Below the pieces are notes generated by a model, which saw nothing but the letters and a program-made list of their open reading frames with translations, was not told the origin of the DNA and ran no database searches. This document shows positions 14,731-23,162 of a stretch of DNA of 64,000 bases, piece after piece. The stretch comes from Compostimonas suwonensis (GTDB lineage Bacteria; Actinomycetota; Actinomycetes; Actinomycetales; Microbacteriaceae), in assembly GCF_002797855.1 (NCBI RefSeq), contig NZ_PGFB01000004.1, forward strand, positions 62,001 to 126,000. The letters run 5' to 3'. The translations under genes were made by a program, and so were the position numbers. The first letter of the stretch is position 1. The number at the start of each line of letters is the position of its first letter.

Positions 14731-17454
14731 ATGCGAAGCGGGGGCGGAACGGGCATGGGCGGGAACGCGAGCGGGAACCAGGGCGAGAGCCACATCACAG
14801 CCGAGCAGGCGCGGCTCGACCGCGCGGACGACGGCTCCGAGGCCTGGCGCGACTGGGGCCCCTATGTCGCCGAACGGGCCTGGGGCTCGGTGCGCGAGGA
14901 CTACAGCGCCGACGGCGACGCCTGGGCCTCGTTCCCGCACGACCACGCCCGCAGCCGCGCCTACCGCTGGAACGAGGACGGCATGGCCGGCTTCAGCGAC
15001 CTCGACCAGAACTGGTGCCTCGCCCTGAGTCTCTGGAACGGCGTCGACCCCATCCTCAAAGAGCGGATGTTCGGGCTCACCGGTCCCGAGGGCAACCACG
15101 GCGAAGACGTCAAGGACTACTGGTGGTACCTCGACGGCACCCCCACCCATTCCTGGAACACCTGGCGCTACCACTACCCGCAGTCGCCGTTCCCCTACGA
15201 CGACCTCGTCGAGACCAATGCCGCCCGCGGCAAGCTCGAGGCCGAGTACGAGCTCGTCGACACGGGCGTCTTCGACGACTCCCGCTACTGGGTCGTCACG
15301 GTCGACTACGCGAAAGACGGCCCGCACGACCTGCTCATGCAGATCACGGTCGAGAACGCGGGGCCGGATGCCGCGACCCTCCACATCCTGCCGACACTCT
15401 GGTTCCGCAACACCTGGTCGTGGGGCTACGACGCCGTCGCCCCCCGGATCGGCATGGAGGACGGCCGCGTCGTCGCGCGCTCCGATCGCGCCGGCACCCT
15501 CGTGCTCACGGGCGAGGGGCTCGCGGGCGAACTCACGGGCGAGGACGAGCCGACCCCGCTGTTCTGCGACAACGAGACCAACATCGCCCGGCTCTACGGG
15601 CAGCCGAACGGCCCGGCCCACCCGAAGGACGGCATCAACGACCACGTCGTCGACGGCGCCGACACGGTCAACCCCGCGCTCGAGGGCACCAAGGCCGCGC
15701 TGCACTACACCGTGACGCTCGGCGCGCAGGAGAGCCGCGTCATCCGGGTGCGGCTCACCCGCGCCGGAGAGGGTGCCGACGCGGACACCGAGGCCGAAAC
15801 CCAAGCGCCCGTGCAGGATGTCGCCGGCGGCTTCGACGCGGTCGTGGCGGCACGGCGGGCCGAGGCGGACGAGTTCTACGCGGCGCTCGAGCCCGCCGGC
15901 ATCCACCCGGACGAGGCCCGCGTGCTGCGGCAGGCGATCGCCGGGCTGCTGTGGTCGAAGCAGTTCTTCCACTTCAACGTCAAGCAGTGGCTCGACGGCG
16001 ACCCCGGCTCCCCTCCCCCGCCGCCCGAGCGGGCCTCCGTGCGCAACGCGCAGTGGCGGCACCTCAACGCGCACGACGTCATCCTCATGCCCGACCCCTG
16101 GGAGTACCCGTGGTTCGCGGCCTGGGACCTCGCCTTCCACTGCGTGACGATCGCGCACGTCGACCCCGCCTTCGCCAAGTCCCAGCTCGTCCTCATGCTG
16201 CGCGAGTGGTACATGCACCCGAGCGGCCAGCTGCCCGCCTACGAGTGGAACTTCTCCGACGTCAACCCGCCCACCCACGCCTGGGCGGCCGTACAGGTCT
16301 TCCTGCTCGACGGCGGCACCGACATGACCTTCCTCGCGCGCGTCTTCCACAAGCTGCTCATGAACTTCACCTGGTGGACCAACAACAAGGACCACGGCGA
16401 CAACAACCTCTACGAGGGCGGCTTCATGGGGCTCGACAACATCGCCCCGCTCGACCGCTCCAAGCTGCCGCCCGAGATCGGCGTGCTCGAACAGGCGGAC
16501 TCGACGGCCTGGATGGCCATGTACGCCCTCGACCTGCTCGAGATCGCCCTGCGGCTCGCGACGAACGACAAGGCGTACGAGGATGTCGCGACCAAGTTCA
16601 TCGAGCATTTCCTCCGGATCGCGGCATCCGCCAACGGCTCGGGCCTCTGGGACGAGGAGGACGCCTACTTCTACGACGTGCTGCACCTGGCCGACGGCCG
16701 GGACGTGCCGCTCAAGGTGCGCTCGCTCGTGGGACTCGTGCCCGTGGTCGCCTCGCTCGCGTATCGGGGGCCGGAGGTGCCGGTGCTGACCGAGTTCCAG
16801 GCCCGCACGGTGTGGTTCCTGGAGAACAACCCGGAGCTGCGCGAGGCCCTGCACCGCCGCGACGACGAGGACGGCCACAGGAACTTCCTGCTCGCGCTCG
16901 TCTCGCCCGAACGCCTCGAACGAGTGCTCGCGAAGGTCTTCGACGAGCACGGCCTGCTCTCGGCGCACGGCATCCGCGGGGTGTCGGCGTACCACCGCGA
17001 CCACCCCTTCAGCGTCGAGGTGGGCGGCGAGACGGCCACGGTCGACTACGAGCCCGCCGAGTCGACGACCGGGCTCTTCGGCGGCAACTCGAACTGGCGC
17101 GGGCCCGTGTGGTTTCCGCTCAACGTGCTGCTCATCGAGGCCCTGCGCGATTACGCCGCGCACGACGTGACGGAGAGCCGGGTCGAGTTCCCGCTCGGCT
17201 CCGGCGAGCTCGTGACCCTCGGCGAGGCGGCCGACGCCGTCTCGGAGCGGCTCATCTCGCTCTTCCTGCCCGGGCCAGACGGCCGGCGCCCGGCCGACGC
17301 GCGCTACGAACTGCTCTCGACCGACCCGCGCTGGAAGGACAACATCTTCTTCTACGAGTACTTCGACGGCGACACGGGCGCCGGCCTCGGCGCCTCGCAC
17401 CAGACCGGCTGGACGGCCCTCGTCGCGCACCTCATCCTGACGCGCGGGCGCTAG
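14731..17454 (+). CDS. GH63-like (MGH1-like) glucosidase
   Basis: Large (alpha/alpha)6-barrel glycoside hydrolase of 907 residues, without signal peptide, so cytoplasmic. Related to the family that includes mannosyl-oligosaccharide glucosidase and bacterial MGH1-like enzymes acting on small alpha-glucosides such as mannosylglycerate-type or glucosylglycerate solutes. Recognisable blocks: WRDWGPYVAERAWGSVREDYS near the start, NWCLALSLWNG, WFRNTWSWGYD, DPWEYPWFAAWDLAFH (an Asp in this block is a catalytic candidate), YEWNFSDVNPP, and toward the end GGNSNWRGPVWFPLN and a C-terminal HQTGWTALVA (the second carboxylate should lie in this half). Start at the ATG 14731 is chosen because conserved sequence begins soon after; a CACAAT box ends 6 nt before it. 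Isolated gene. Substrate uncertain. Confidence 0.82.
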   Translation: MRSGGGTGMGGNASGNQGESHITAEQARLDRADDGSEAWRDWGPYVAERAWGSVREDYSADGDAWASFPHDHARSRAYRWNEDGMAGFSDLDQNWCLALSLWNGVDPILKERMFGLTGPEGNHGEDVKDYWWYLDGTPTHSWNTWRYHYPQSPFPYDDLVETNAARGKLEAEYELVDTGVFDDSRYWVVTVDYAKDGPHDLLMQITVENAGPDAATLHILPTLWFRNTWSWGYDAVAPRIGMEDGRVVARSDRAGTLVLTGEGLAGELTGEDEPTPLFCDNETNIARLYGQPNGPAHPKDGINDHVVDGADTVNPALEGTKAALHYTVTLGAQESRVIRVRLTRAGEGADADTEAETQAPVQDVAGGFDAVVAARRAEADEFYAALEPAGIHPDEARVLRQAIAGLLWSKQFFHFNVKQWLDGDPGSPPPPPERASVRNAQWRHLNAHDVILMPDPWEYPWFAAWDLAFHCVTIAHVDPAFAKSQLVLMLREWYMHPSGQLPAYEWNFSDVNPPTHAWAAVQVFLLDGGTDMTFLARVFHKLLMNFTWWTNNKDHGDNNLYEGGFMGLDNIAPLDRSKLPPEIGVLEQADSTAWMAMYALDLLEIALRLATNDKAYEDVATKFIEHFLRIAASANGSGLWDEEDAYFYDVLHLADGRDVPLKVRSLVGLVPVVASLAYRGPEVPVLTEFQARTVWFLENNPELREALHRRDDEDGHRNFLLALVSPERLERVLAKVFDEHGLLSAHGIRGVSAYHRDHPFSVEVGGETATVDYEPAESTTGLFGGNSNWRGPVWFPLNVLLIEALRDYAAHDVTESRVEFPLGSGELVTLGEAADAVSERLISLFLPGPDGRRPADARYELLSTDPRWKDNIFFYEYFDGDTGAGLGASHQTGWTALVAHLILTRGR

Positions 17455-17499
17455 GCAGCTTGGCTTGATCTGGCCAGGTCCAAGGCCTCAAGGGGCAAA

Positions 17500-18000
17500 C
17501 TAAAATCGCTGGAGTGGATTGAACGACGTAATCCACCAGTCAGCTATAGCTAGTGTCGAATACGCCAGTTTGAGAGCACGCTCTCGTTTGAGACCTTCAT
17601 TTTCCCCATGAGCAATTCGGTTCCGCATGTTAACAAGCGCCGAAAGGTCGTCGTGAAGGAGGGAATCATTCTCGGCCAGAAAAGCTATCCAGTCATCGCT
17701 TAAGGACATATCAAAACGGCCGAGCACTCCGGATAAAGCGTCGGGAGTCGGATTTCTTGATTTCTCTAGCCAAGTAAGGCTGAAAGATCTGACATAGCCT
17801 CCAGATTTCTCCTGCACATAACCTCGGAGACAATGCTTTACGGTCTGCTCAAGATGTCCGCAACTCCGCACTACGAGCAAACGGCATAGCCAGCCCAAGG
17901 CCTCCGCAGAGACCCCCTCCGGTTCTTCAATCAGCAAAATTAGTGGTCGGAGCACATTTTCAGAGCTTGTGACCTCCCAAGGCGGCCACTGAGTAGTCAA
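17500..18000 (-). CDS. HEPN-domain protein, candidate RNase effector (MAE_28990/RiboL-PSP-HEPN-like)
   Basis: 166-residue, mostly helical protein. The C-terminal half carries LVNMRNRIAHGEN, with Arg126 and His131 in the Rx4H motif that forms the RNase site in HEPN dimers. The layout, a long N-terminal helical region and then the motif, resembles MAE_28990/MAE_18760 and RiboL-PSP HEPN proteins, which occur beside DUF262 genes. The start appears to be TTG at 18000, 5 nt after the upstream DUF262 stop; no ATG occurs in the first 97 codons, while GTG at codon 16 is an alternative. Base composition is near 50% GC, far below neighbours, which suggests transfer. Probably co-translated with DUF262 and acting as the toxic or effector half of a defence pair. 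RNase activity is inferred. Confidence 0.75.
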   Translation of the reverse strand: MTTQWPPWEVTSSENVLRPLILLIEEPEGVSAEALGWLCRLLVVRSCGHLEQTVKHCLRGYVQEKSGGYVRSFSLTWLEKSRNPTPDALSGVLGRFDMSLSDDWIAFLAENDSLLHDDLSALVNMRNRIAHGENEGLKRERALKLAYSTLAIADWWITSFNPLQRF

Positions 18001-18005
18001 AATCT

Positions 18006-19148
18006 CTATCCAAGGAAGGCTTCGGTAACAATTGCGAGGCGACGCCGAACACTTTCTTCATCCGCCGTCGCGCGCTGAGTCGCGTTGGACAAATCAGGTG
18101 AAAGGGCTAGACGCGACGATGCGTCGGCAATCTCCTTCGGGCTGAAGTCACGAATTTCCAAAGCACGCATTAATCCGACAAAAAGGGCTTCCGTCAGCGC
18201 AGCGTTAACAGCATTCCCTCCCGGACGAAGCACGCCGGCGCCCGGGCCGCTTAGCAGCAGATCAGCAGCCTTTGTAAATCTCTCCTCTAAATCATCAGGA
18301 GAAATATCAGTCATTGTGCGGTGAGCCGACAGAAAATCATTGAGAAATTTTTTGAGCGGCCGTTTATAAGTCCCCGGGCTAACTACTAGTGCGACTATTC
18401 GAAGGATCAGTTCTTGGTCACGCAGATGACGAGCAGGGGGACCATAAAGGCCACGCCAACTCGTCACGTTGTTGAGTAATGTGAGCCAATCCATCATTGG
18501 TCCCGCGTACAAGGCGATGCGGATTTCGTGCGGGGTAAGTTGAGTTCCGCCAGTATTCAATCTTTCAAAGACCTGATACACAGCGTCCAGCGAGGTTTGG
18601 GAGGCATCAGTTTGCACGATTGTTGCCTGAATAAATGTGCTATCCAAGCTGCGTCTCTGCTCACCCGACAGTTTCTTGTACGTCAGGCCCTTGAACTCAC
18701 TGCCCACATGTTGCAGCGAAAACTCCTTCTTGTGAGCGATTCCCTCGTAGAACGCAGCCAAGGTCCTGAGCCGCTGCTGCCCGTCTAGGACCAAATATCG
18801 TTTGTCGCGTTGCTGGACAAGAAAGATTCCCGGGATCGGGTATCCCAATAGAAGCGATTCGATAAATCGATCCATTTGAACTTTGGTCCAGACTGAGGGC
18901 CTCTGGAATCGCGCTGTCTCAATCTGAACGTCGTCAGGTGATTCCTCACCAAAAGTGGGAATCACGATGTCATTTCGTCCAAGACGCCGCACGAGCCCCT
19001 CGACGTCAAAGTCAGTACTCGTGTAGGCGACACGGCCTGGAGTTGGATCTACCTCTTGCTGCTCATCGATTTCATCCTGAGTAAAGTCAAGCTCTTCAAT
19101 CAGTGTCGAGGAGATACCAGTTTCCGCCTCAGGCTCGTTTTCAATCAT
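18006..19148 (-). CDS. DUF262 (GmrSD/ParB-Srx-like) protein, candidate phage-defence nuclease or sensor
   Basis: 380-residue protein with the DUF262 signature: an FQRPSVW segment (81-87), LVLDGQQRLRTL with D122-G-Q-Q-R126, and FERLNTGGTQLTPHEIR (194-210). DUF262 domains bind or hydrolyse nucleotides and occur in GmrSD, SspE and BrxU, where they sense modified DNA. The DUF1524 HNH nuclease partner domain is absent; instead a HEPN gene follows 5 nt downstream. The first 40 residues are acidic and probably disordered. The ATG at 19148 lies 6 nt after TAAGAT (19155-19160), so this gene uses leaderless initiation like its neighbours. GC is near 50%, well below the flanks. Antiviral function is inferred from family and pairing. 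Confidence 0.88.
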   Translation of the reverse strand: MIENEPEAETGISSTLIEELDFTQDEIDEQQEVDPTPGRVAYTSTDFDVEGLVRRLGRNDIVIPTFGEESPDDVQIETARFQRPSVWTKVQMDRFIESLLLGYPIPGIFLVQQRDKRYLVLDGQQRLRTLAAFYEGIAHKKEFSLQHVGSEFKGLTYKKLSGEQRRSLDSTFIQATIVQTDASQTSLDAVYQVFERLNTGGTQLTPHEIRIALYAGPMMDWLTLLNNVTSWRGLYGPPARHLRDQELILRIVALVVSPGTYKRPLKKFLNDFLSAHRTMTDISPDDLEERFTKAADLLLSGPGAGVLRPGGNAVNAALTEALFVGLMRALEIRDFSPKEIADASSRLALSPDLSNATQRATADEESVRRRLAIVTEAFLG

Positions 19149-19206
19149 CTGGCGATCTTACCGATCGTCAGAACTCAACAGAATTGACGCAAGAAAAAGT
19201 GGAAAA

Positions 19207-20085
19207 CTACACGAAGCGCGCCGCGACCTCCTCGAGCACGGACTGCTGCCCGGCGTAGATGCCGTCGCGGCGCGGCCAGTGCGAGATCACGTCGGTGAAG
19301 CCGAGCTCCTCGGCGCGGCCGACGAGCTCGTCGAAGAGGCCCACGCTCGAGAGCGAGTAGAAGCCGCCCGAGTCGAGGGAGAGGTAGCGGTCGATCGAGC
19401 CGGGATCCCGCCCGGCGGCGCGGGCCGCGGCATCCATCCGCCTGCTGAGCTCGGTGACGGCGGCCCACCACTCCTCGCCGACGGCGCCCTCGGGGCCCGT
19501 CGTCACCCAGCCCTGGCCGTAGGAGGCGGCGAGCGCCATGCCCTTCGGCCCGTTCGCCGCGATCACGAACGGCACACGGGGCTCGGATGCCGGTGAGCCC
19601 ACCATCCGCGCCTGCCGTGCCGTGAACCACGAGCCCTCGACCGAGACGCCCCCGCTGCCCGGCGCCTCGAAGCGCAGCAGCTGGTCGAGCTCGGTCACGA
19701 ACTCCGCGAACCGGTCGTGCCGCTCGCGGGCCGTGTAGACGGGCTGGCCGAGCACTGTGGAGTCGAAGCCGGTTCCGCCGGAGCCGATGCCCAGCAGGAA
19801 CCGCCCGCCCGCGATGTCGTCGACCGTCGCGACGTCCTTCGCGAAGGGGACGGGGTGCCGGAAGTTCGGCGAGGCGACGAAGGTGCCCAGCCGGATCGTA
19901 CTCGTGACCGTCGCCGCGGCGGTGAGGGTGGGGATCGTGGCGTACCAGGGCTCGTCGGCGAGCGAGCGCCACGACAGGTGGTCGTAGGTCCACGCGTGGT
20001 CGAAACCGAGCTCGTCGGCGAGCGCCCACGTGTGGCGGGCCTCGCTCCATCGATCTTGGGGCAGAATGACGATGCCGAAACGCAT
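19207..20085 (-). CDS. LLM-class flavin-dependent oxidoreductase
   Basis: Luciferase-like TIM-barrel protein of 292 residues with the usual start RFGIVILPQDRWSEA, the AWTYDHLSW turn, IRLGTFVASPNFRHPVPFAKDVATVDDIAGGRFLLGIGSGGTGFD (flavin/F420 phosphate region) and a late DVISHWPRRDG segment. The cofactor may be FMN or F420; many actinobacterial proteins of this length use F420, but this cannot be settled by eye. ATG 20085 follows TAGACT (20092-20097) by 6 nt, suggesting a leaderless transcript. It is just downstream of the low-GC island boundary and has normal high GC. Confidence 0.88.
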   Translation of the reverse strand: MRFGIVILPQDRWSEARHTWALADELGFDHAWTYDHLSWRSLADEPWYATIPTLTAAATVTSTIRLGTFVASPNFRHPVPFAKDVATVDDIAGGRFLLGIGSGGTGFDSTVLGQPVYTARERHDRFAEFVTELDQLLRFEAPGSGGVSVEGSWFTARQARMVGSPASEPRVPFVIAANGPKGMALAASYGQGWVTTGPEGAVGEEWWAAVTELSRRMDAAARAAGRDPGSIDRYLSLDSGGFYSLSSVGLFDELVGRAEELGFTDVISHWPRRDGIYAGQQSVLEEVAARFV

Positions 20086-20179
20086 TCTGCGAGTCTACGG
20101 ATGAGTGGACGGATGTCGGCACCCCGCGCTCATCTCACGCATCCCGAACCGCGTGCTCAGAACCGAAAGGCCCACTTCA

Positions 20180-20428
20180 GTGTCCGAATACGTCTACGCC
20201 GGCCCCGCCGACATCGATCGCGCGATCGCGATGCTCATCAGCCTCGACGAGGCGCAGCACAGCGCGCTCGCGGTTCTCCAGATCGACGACGCGATCGCCC
20301 GGCTCGGTCACGAGCTCCAGCTCAGCCAGGCCGACCCGGGCTACCGGCCCGACAACGACTTCATCGCGCAGCTGAGCAGCTACATCGCCTACGCCGACGA
20401 GCACGGCTTCCCCCAGCACCCGGCGTAG
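20180..20428 (+). CDS. Small conserved-looking acidic protein, unknown function
   Basis: 82 residues from the GTG at 20180, preceded by a GAAAGG ribosome site. Composition is acidic and helical (ADIDRAIAMLISLDEAQHSALAVLQIDDAIARLGHELQLSQ), with no membrane segment, cysteine or recognisable domain. High GC and codon use match the neighbours, which supports a real gene. A longer reading from 20105 lacks coding character. No function can be assigned. Confidence 0.6.
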   Translation: MSEYVYAGPADIDRAIAMLISLDEAQHSALAVLQIDDAIARLGHELQLSQADPGYRPDNDFIAQLSSYIAYADEHGFPQHPA

Positions 20429-20491
20429 GCGGCGCGGCCGGTTCGTCCGGCGCGACATCCGCACGTCAGGGGCGCGTGTAAGAATCGCCGC

Positions 20492-21601
20492 ATGACGACG
20501 AACCGCCGGATGACACCCGCTCGCTGCACGATCGTTCCGCCGTACCTGCTCGAGCGCCTGGCCGCGCTCTCGGATGAGAGCCTCGCGCACGCCGCGGAGT
20601 CGGCCCGGCGCTCCCTGCTCGTTGACGCCCCGTTCCGCGAGGTGCGCGCGGGCGAGCAGCCGCCGATGGCGCCCCGCACGGCGCTGCCCCCGACGGCGGG
20701 CGAGTCGGGCGGGGCCGGCACGGTGAGCGCGGTGACCGGGGTCGTGCGTCGCACCATCTGGTCGGCGGGCAATCGCGAGACGCTGCCCGGCGACATCGTG
20801 CGCCGCGAGGCCGACGCGCCCACGGCCGATCCCGCGGTGACCGAGGCCTTCGACGGGCTCGGCGACACCCACGCGCTGCTGTGGCAGGTCTTCGACCGCG
20901 CGTCGATCGACGGGCACGACCTGCCGCTCGACGCGAGCGTGCACTACGGCCGCGACTACGACAACGCCTTCTGGGACGGCACGCGGATGGTCTTCGGCGA
21001 TGGCGACGGGCAGATCTTCACGCGCTTCACGGCATCGCTGAGCGTCATCGGCCACGAGCTCGCGCACGGCGTCACCCAGTACACGGCGAACCTCGACTAC
21101 GTCGGCCAGTCGGGGGCGCTCAACGAGTCGATCTCGGACGTCTTCGGCGCCCTCGTCGAGCAGTACACCCTGCGCCAGAGCGTCGAGGAGGCGAGCTGGC
21201 TCATCGGGCTGGGCCTCTTCACCGATCAGGTCGAGGGCAGTGCCCTGCGCTCGATGAGCCATCCGGGCACGGCGTACGACGACGACATCCTGGGCACCGA
21301 CCCGCAGCCGGCGCACATGCGCGACTACATCGAGACGGATGACGACAACGGCGGTGTGCACCTGAACAGCGGCATCCCCAACCGGGCCTTCTACCTCGCG
21401 GCACAGGCCCTCGGCGGCAACGCCTGGGAGGCCGCGGGCCAGATCTGGTTCGACACGCTCACGGGCGGCGGGCTCGCGCACGACGTGGAGTTCGCGGCCT
21501 TCGCCGAGGCGACCGCCCGGGCCGCGATCACGCGCTACGGCGACGACTCGGCCGAGCACCGCGCCGTCGTGGAGGGCTGGGCGGGCGTGGGCCTGGGGTG
21601 A
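20492..21601 (+). CDS. M4-family metalloprotease, protealysin-like
   Basis: Thermolysin-family zinc protease of 369 residues. Zinc ligands and catalytic residues are intact: H188-E189-L-A-H192, the third ligand Glu212 in GALNESISD, and the transition-state His290 in GGVHLNSGIPNRAF. There is no signal peptide; a short N-terminal propeptide of about 60 residues begins with CTIVPPYLLERLA, where PPYLLE is the cue for the protealysin-type (PlaA) propeptide rather than the long thermolysin FTP propeptide. Protealysins are made as cytoplasmic precursors. AAGAAT (20480-20485) lies 6 nt before the ATG, so leaderless. The next gene looks like an emfourin inhibitor, forming a protease/inhibitor pair. 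Confidence 0.94.
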   Translation: MTTNRRMTPARCTIVPPYLLERLAALSDESLAHAAESARRSLLVDAPFREVRAGEQPPMAPRTALPPTAGESGGAGTVSAVTGVVRRTIWSAGNRETLPGDIVRREADAPTADPAVTEAFDGLGDTHALLWQVFDRASIDGHDLPLDASVHYGRDYDNAFWDGTRMVFGDGDGQIFTRFTASLSVIGHELAHGVTQYTANLDYVGQSGALNESISDVFGALVEQYTLRQSVEEASWLIGLGLFTDQVEGSALRSMSHPGTAYDDDILGTDPQPAHMRDYIETDDDNGGVHLNSGIPNRAFYLAAQALGGNAWEAAGQIWFDTLTGGGLAHDVEFAAFAEATARAAITRYGDDSAEHRAVVEGWAGVGLG

Positions 21602-21665
21602 CGCAGGCCCCGCCCGCGCCGGCCGGCCCTGGCAACGCACATCTGCGCGGCGTAGCATCACGAGG

Positions 21666-21947
21666 ATGAAGGTCTTCGTGCACCGTTCGGGCGGCTTCGC
21701 CGGCCTCGGGCGCACGTGGGAGGTGCGCGTCGACGAGCAGCCCGACGCCTCCGACTGGATCGACCTGCTCGACGGCCTGCCCTGGGACGACGTCGCTCCC
21801 CCGCCCCGCGACGCCGACCGCTACACCTATCGCATCCGCTGCGCGCCGCACGAGGCGACGCTCGCCGAGACCCAGCTCACGGGAGCCTGGCGCGAGCTCG
21901 TCGACCGGGTGCAGGATGCGGCAGGCCAAGCCCGCCAGTCGCGCTGA
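21666..21947 (+). CDS. Emfourin-like (M4in) protease inhibitor
   Basis: 93-residue cytoplasmic protein beginning KVFVHRSGGFAGLGRTWEV, the basic strand with RSGGFAG that marks emfourins, the proteinaceous inhibitors first described beside Serratia protealysin. It is rich in Asp and Arg and has one Cys. It starts 64 nt after the M4 protease gene on the same strand, the same order as in known pairs, and probably holds the protease inactive in the cell. TAGCAT (21653-21658) is 7 nt before the ATG, but a GAGG ribosome site is also present. Confidence 0.82.
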   Translation: MKVFVHRSGGFAGLGRTWEVRVDEQPDASDWIDLLDGLPWDDVAPPPRDADRYTYRIRCAPHEATLAETQLTGAWRELVDRVQDAAGQARQSR

Positions 21948-21996
21948 GCCCCACGTCGACGGTCGTGTCGGGCCCGACCCCGCTAAGGTCGGAAGC

Positions 21997-22257
21997 GTGT
22001 CCACCCCGCCTCGGCAGCCCCTCCTGTTCACGGTGCGGGTCAAACCGGGCAGCCGGAGAGGCCCGCTTGTGGAGAGCGACGCCGCCGATGCCATGAGCCT
22101 CACGGTGTATCTGCGCGAGAGGCCGGTCGAGGGGCAGGCGAACGAGGCGCTCCTGCGGGTGCTCGCGCAGCATTTCGGCGTGCGTCCCCGTGACGTCGAC
22201 ATCGTGCGCGGCACGAGTTCGCGTGTCAAGCACGTGCGGATCACCGCCGATCGATGA
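21997..22257 (+). CDS. DUF167 (YggU-like) protein
   Basis: 86-residue protein of the DUF167/YggU family, a small alpha/beta domain of unknown role. Typical segments: LFTVRVKPGSRRGPLV, LTVYLRERPVEGQANEALLRVLAQHFGV and VRGTSSRVKHVRI. The GTG at 21997 is chosen because TAAGGT (21984-21989) ends 7 nt before it and conserved sequence begins immediately; an in-frame extension to 21916 overlaps the emfourin gene. Confidence 0.88.
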   Translation: MSTPPRQPLLFTVRVKPGSRRGPLVESDAADAMSLTVYLRERPVEGQANEALLRVLAQHFGVRPRDVDIVRGTSSRVKHVRITADR

Positions 22258-22289
22258 CATGCCAACCCGCGGATTGATGACATGCCAAC
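22253..22289. repeat. Two direct copies of GATGACATGCCAAC
   Basis: Identical 14-mers at 22253-22266 (overlapping the DUF167 stop codon) and 22276-22289, 23 bp apart. They lie 90-125 bp upstream of the TetR gene at 22378 and may be a binding site for an activator or for that regulator. Confidence 0.6.
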
Positions 22290-22377
22290 GTCGTAGACCC
22301 TCGAGAGGCCCGCGAAGTGTACGGTGTTCACAATACGAGTTGGCGCAATCGGCCTGCGGAAGGGTACCGTGCTCAGA

Positions 22378-23016
22378 ATGACCACCCCGAACACTCGGAC
22401 TCGCACGACCTACCGGCACGGCGACCTGCGCGGCGCCCTGCTCGCGGCGGGAGTCGACATGGCCGCAGAGGGCGGCCCGGATGCCGTCGTGCTCCGCGAG
22501 GCGACCCGGCGCGCGGGGGTCGCGCCCAACGCCGCCTATCGCCACTTCGCCGACCGCCGGGAGCTGCTCCACGCCGTCTCCGCGGCCGCCCAGGGCCACG
22601 CCGCCGACCGGATCGAGCGCGAGCTGAACACGATCCCCCCGCACGACGACCCCGCCGAGGCCGCGCGCCTGCGCCTGCGCGCCGTCGGCTCGGGCTACAT
22701 CGCCTTCGCGCGCGAGGAGCCCGGCCTCTTCCGCACCGCGTTCTCCGTGCCCGACGACCTCAGCAACGCCGGGGACCCGTCCAAGGCCGGTGCGGGCGGG
22801 CGCTCCCCCTTCCAGCTCGTCGGGATGGTGCTCGACGAGCTCGTCGAGGTCGGCTCGCTCCCGGTGTCCCGCCGGGGGAACGCCGAGTTCCTGGCCTGGT
22901 CGGCCGTGCACGGGCTCGGGATGCTCGTGATCGACGGGCCGCTGCGAGGCCTCACCGACGAGATGGTCGACGGCGCGACATCCCGCCTTCTCGACATGGT
23001 CGAGCGCGGGCTCTGA
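22378..23016 (+). CDS. TetR/AcrR-family transcriptional regulator
   Basis: 212 residues from the ATG at 22378. The helix-turn-helix is at about residues 10-56 (YRHGDLRGALLAAGVDMAAEGG, then REATRRAGVAPNAAYRHFADRRELLHAV), and the C-terminal part resembles the WHG/TetR_C_33 ligand domain (GSGYIAFAREEPGLFRTAF, then AWSAVHGLGMLVIDGPLRGL). TACCGT (22365-22370) lies 7 nt before the ATG, compatible with a leaderless message. Its target may be the flavin reductase 147 nt downstream. The inducer is unknown. Confidence 0.88.
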   Translation: MTTPNTRTRTTYRHGDLRGALLAAGVDMAAEGGPDAVVLREATRRAGVAPNAAYRHFADRRELLHAVSAAAQGHAADRIERELNTIPPHDDPAEAARLRLRAVGSGYIAFAREEPGLFRTAFSVPDDLSNAGDPSKAGAGGRSPFQLVGMVLDELVEVGSLPVSRRGNAEFLAWSAVHGLGMLVIDGPLRGLTDEMVDGATSRLLDMVERGL

Positions 23017-23162
23017 GGCTGTCCGGGCCGAGCTCGGGGCCTGGAGATCAACTCGGAAAAAAAATCCGTCCCTCGGGAATTGTCGACGCGCCCATCCGGT
23101 TCAGCCTTGATGACACGTCACCACGTCAGGGTGGCGTCTTGCCACGTGAAAAGGACTAACGA

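Noticed and set aside
14505-17468. Very long overlapping frames on both strands over the GH63-like gene (up to 987 residues)
   Set aside because: High-GC shadow frames made of Arg, Pro, Gly and Ala; only the frame of 14731-17454 shows conserved protein blocks.
17455-19206. Attachment sites or integrase at the borders of the low-GC island
   Set aside because: No tRNA, direct repeat longer than about 8 bp, or recombinase gene was found when comparing 17455-17500 with 19149-19206.
23095-23160. Possible MarR dyads (TGACACGTCA, CCACGTGA) before the flavin reductase
   Set aside because: Short, overlapping and not clearly repeated; could not be told from background.
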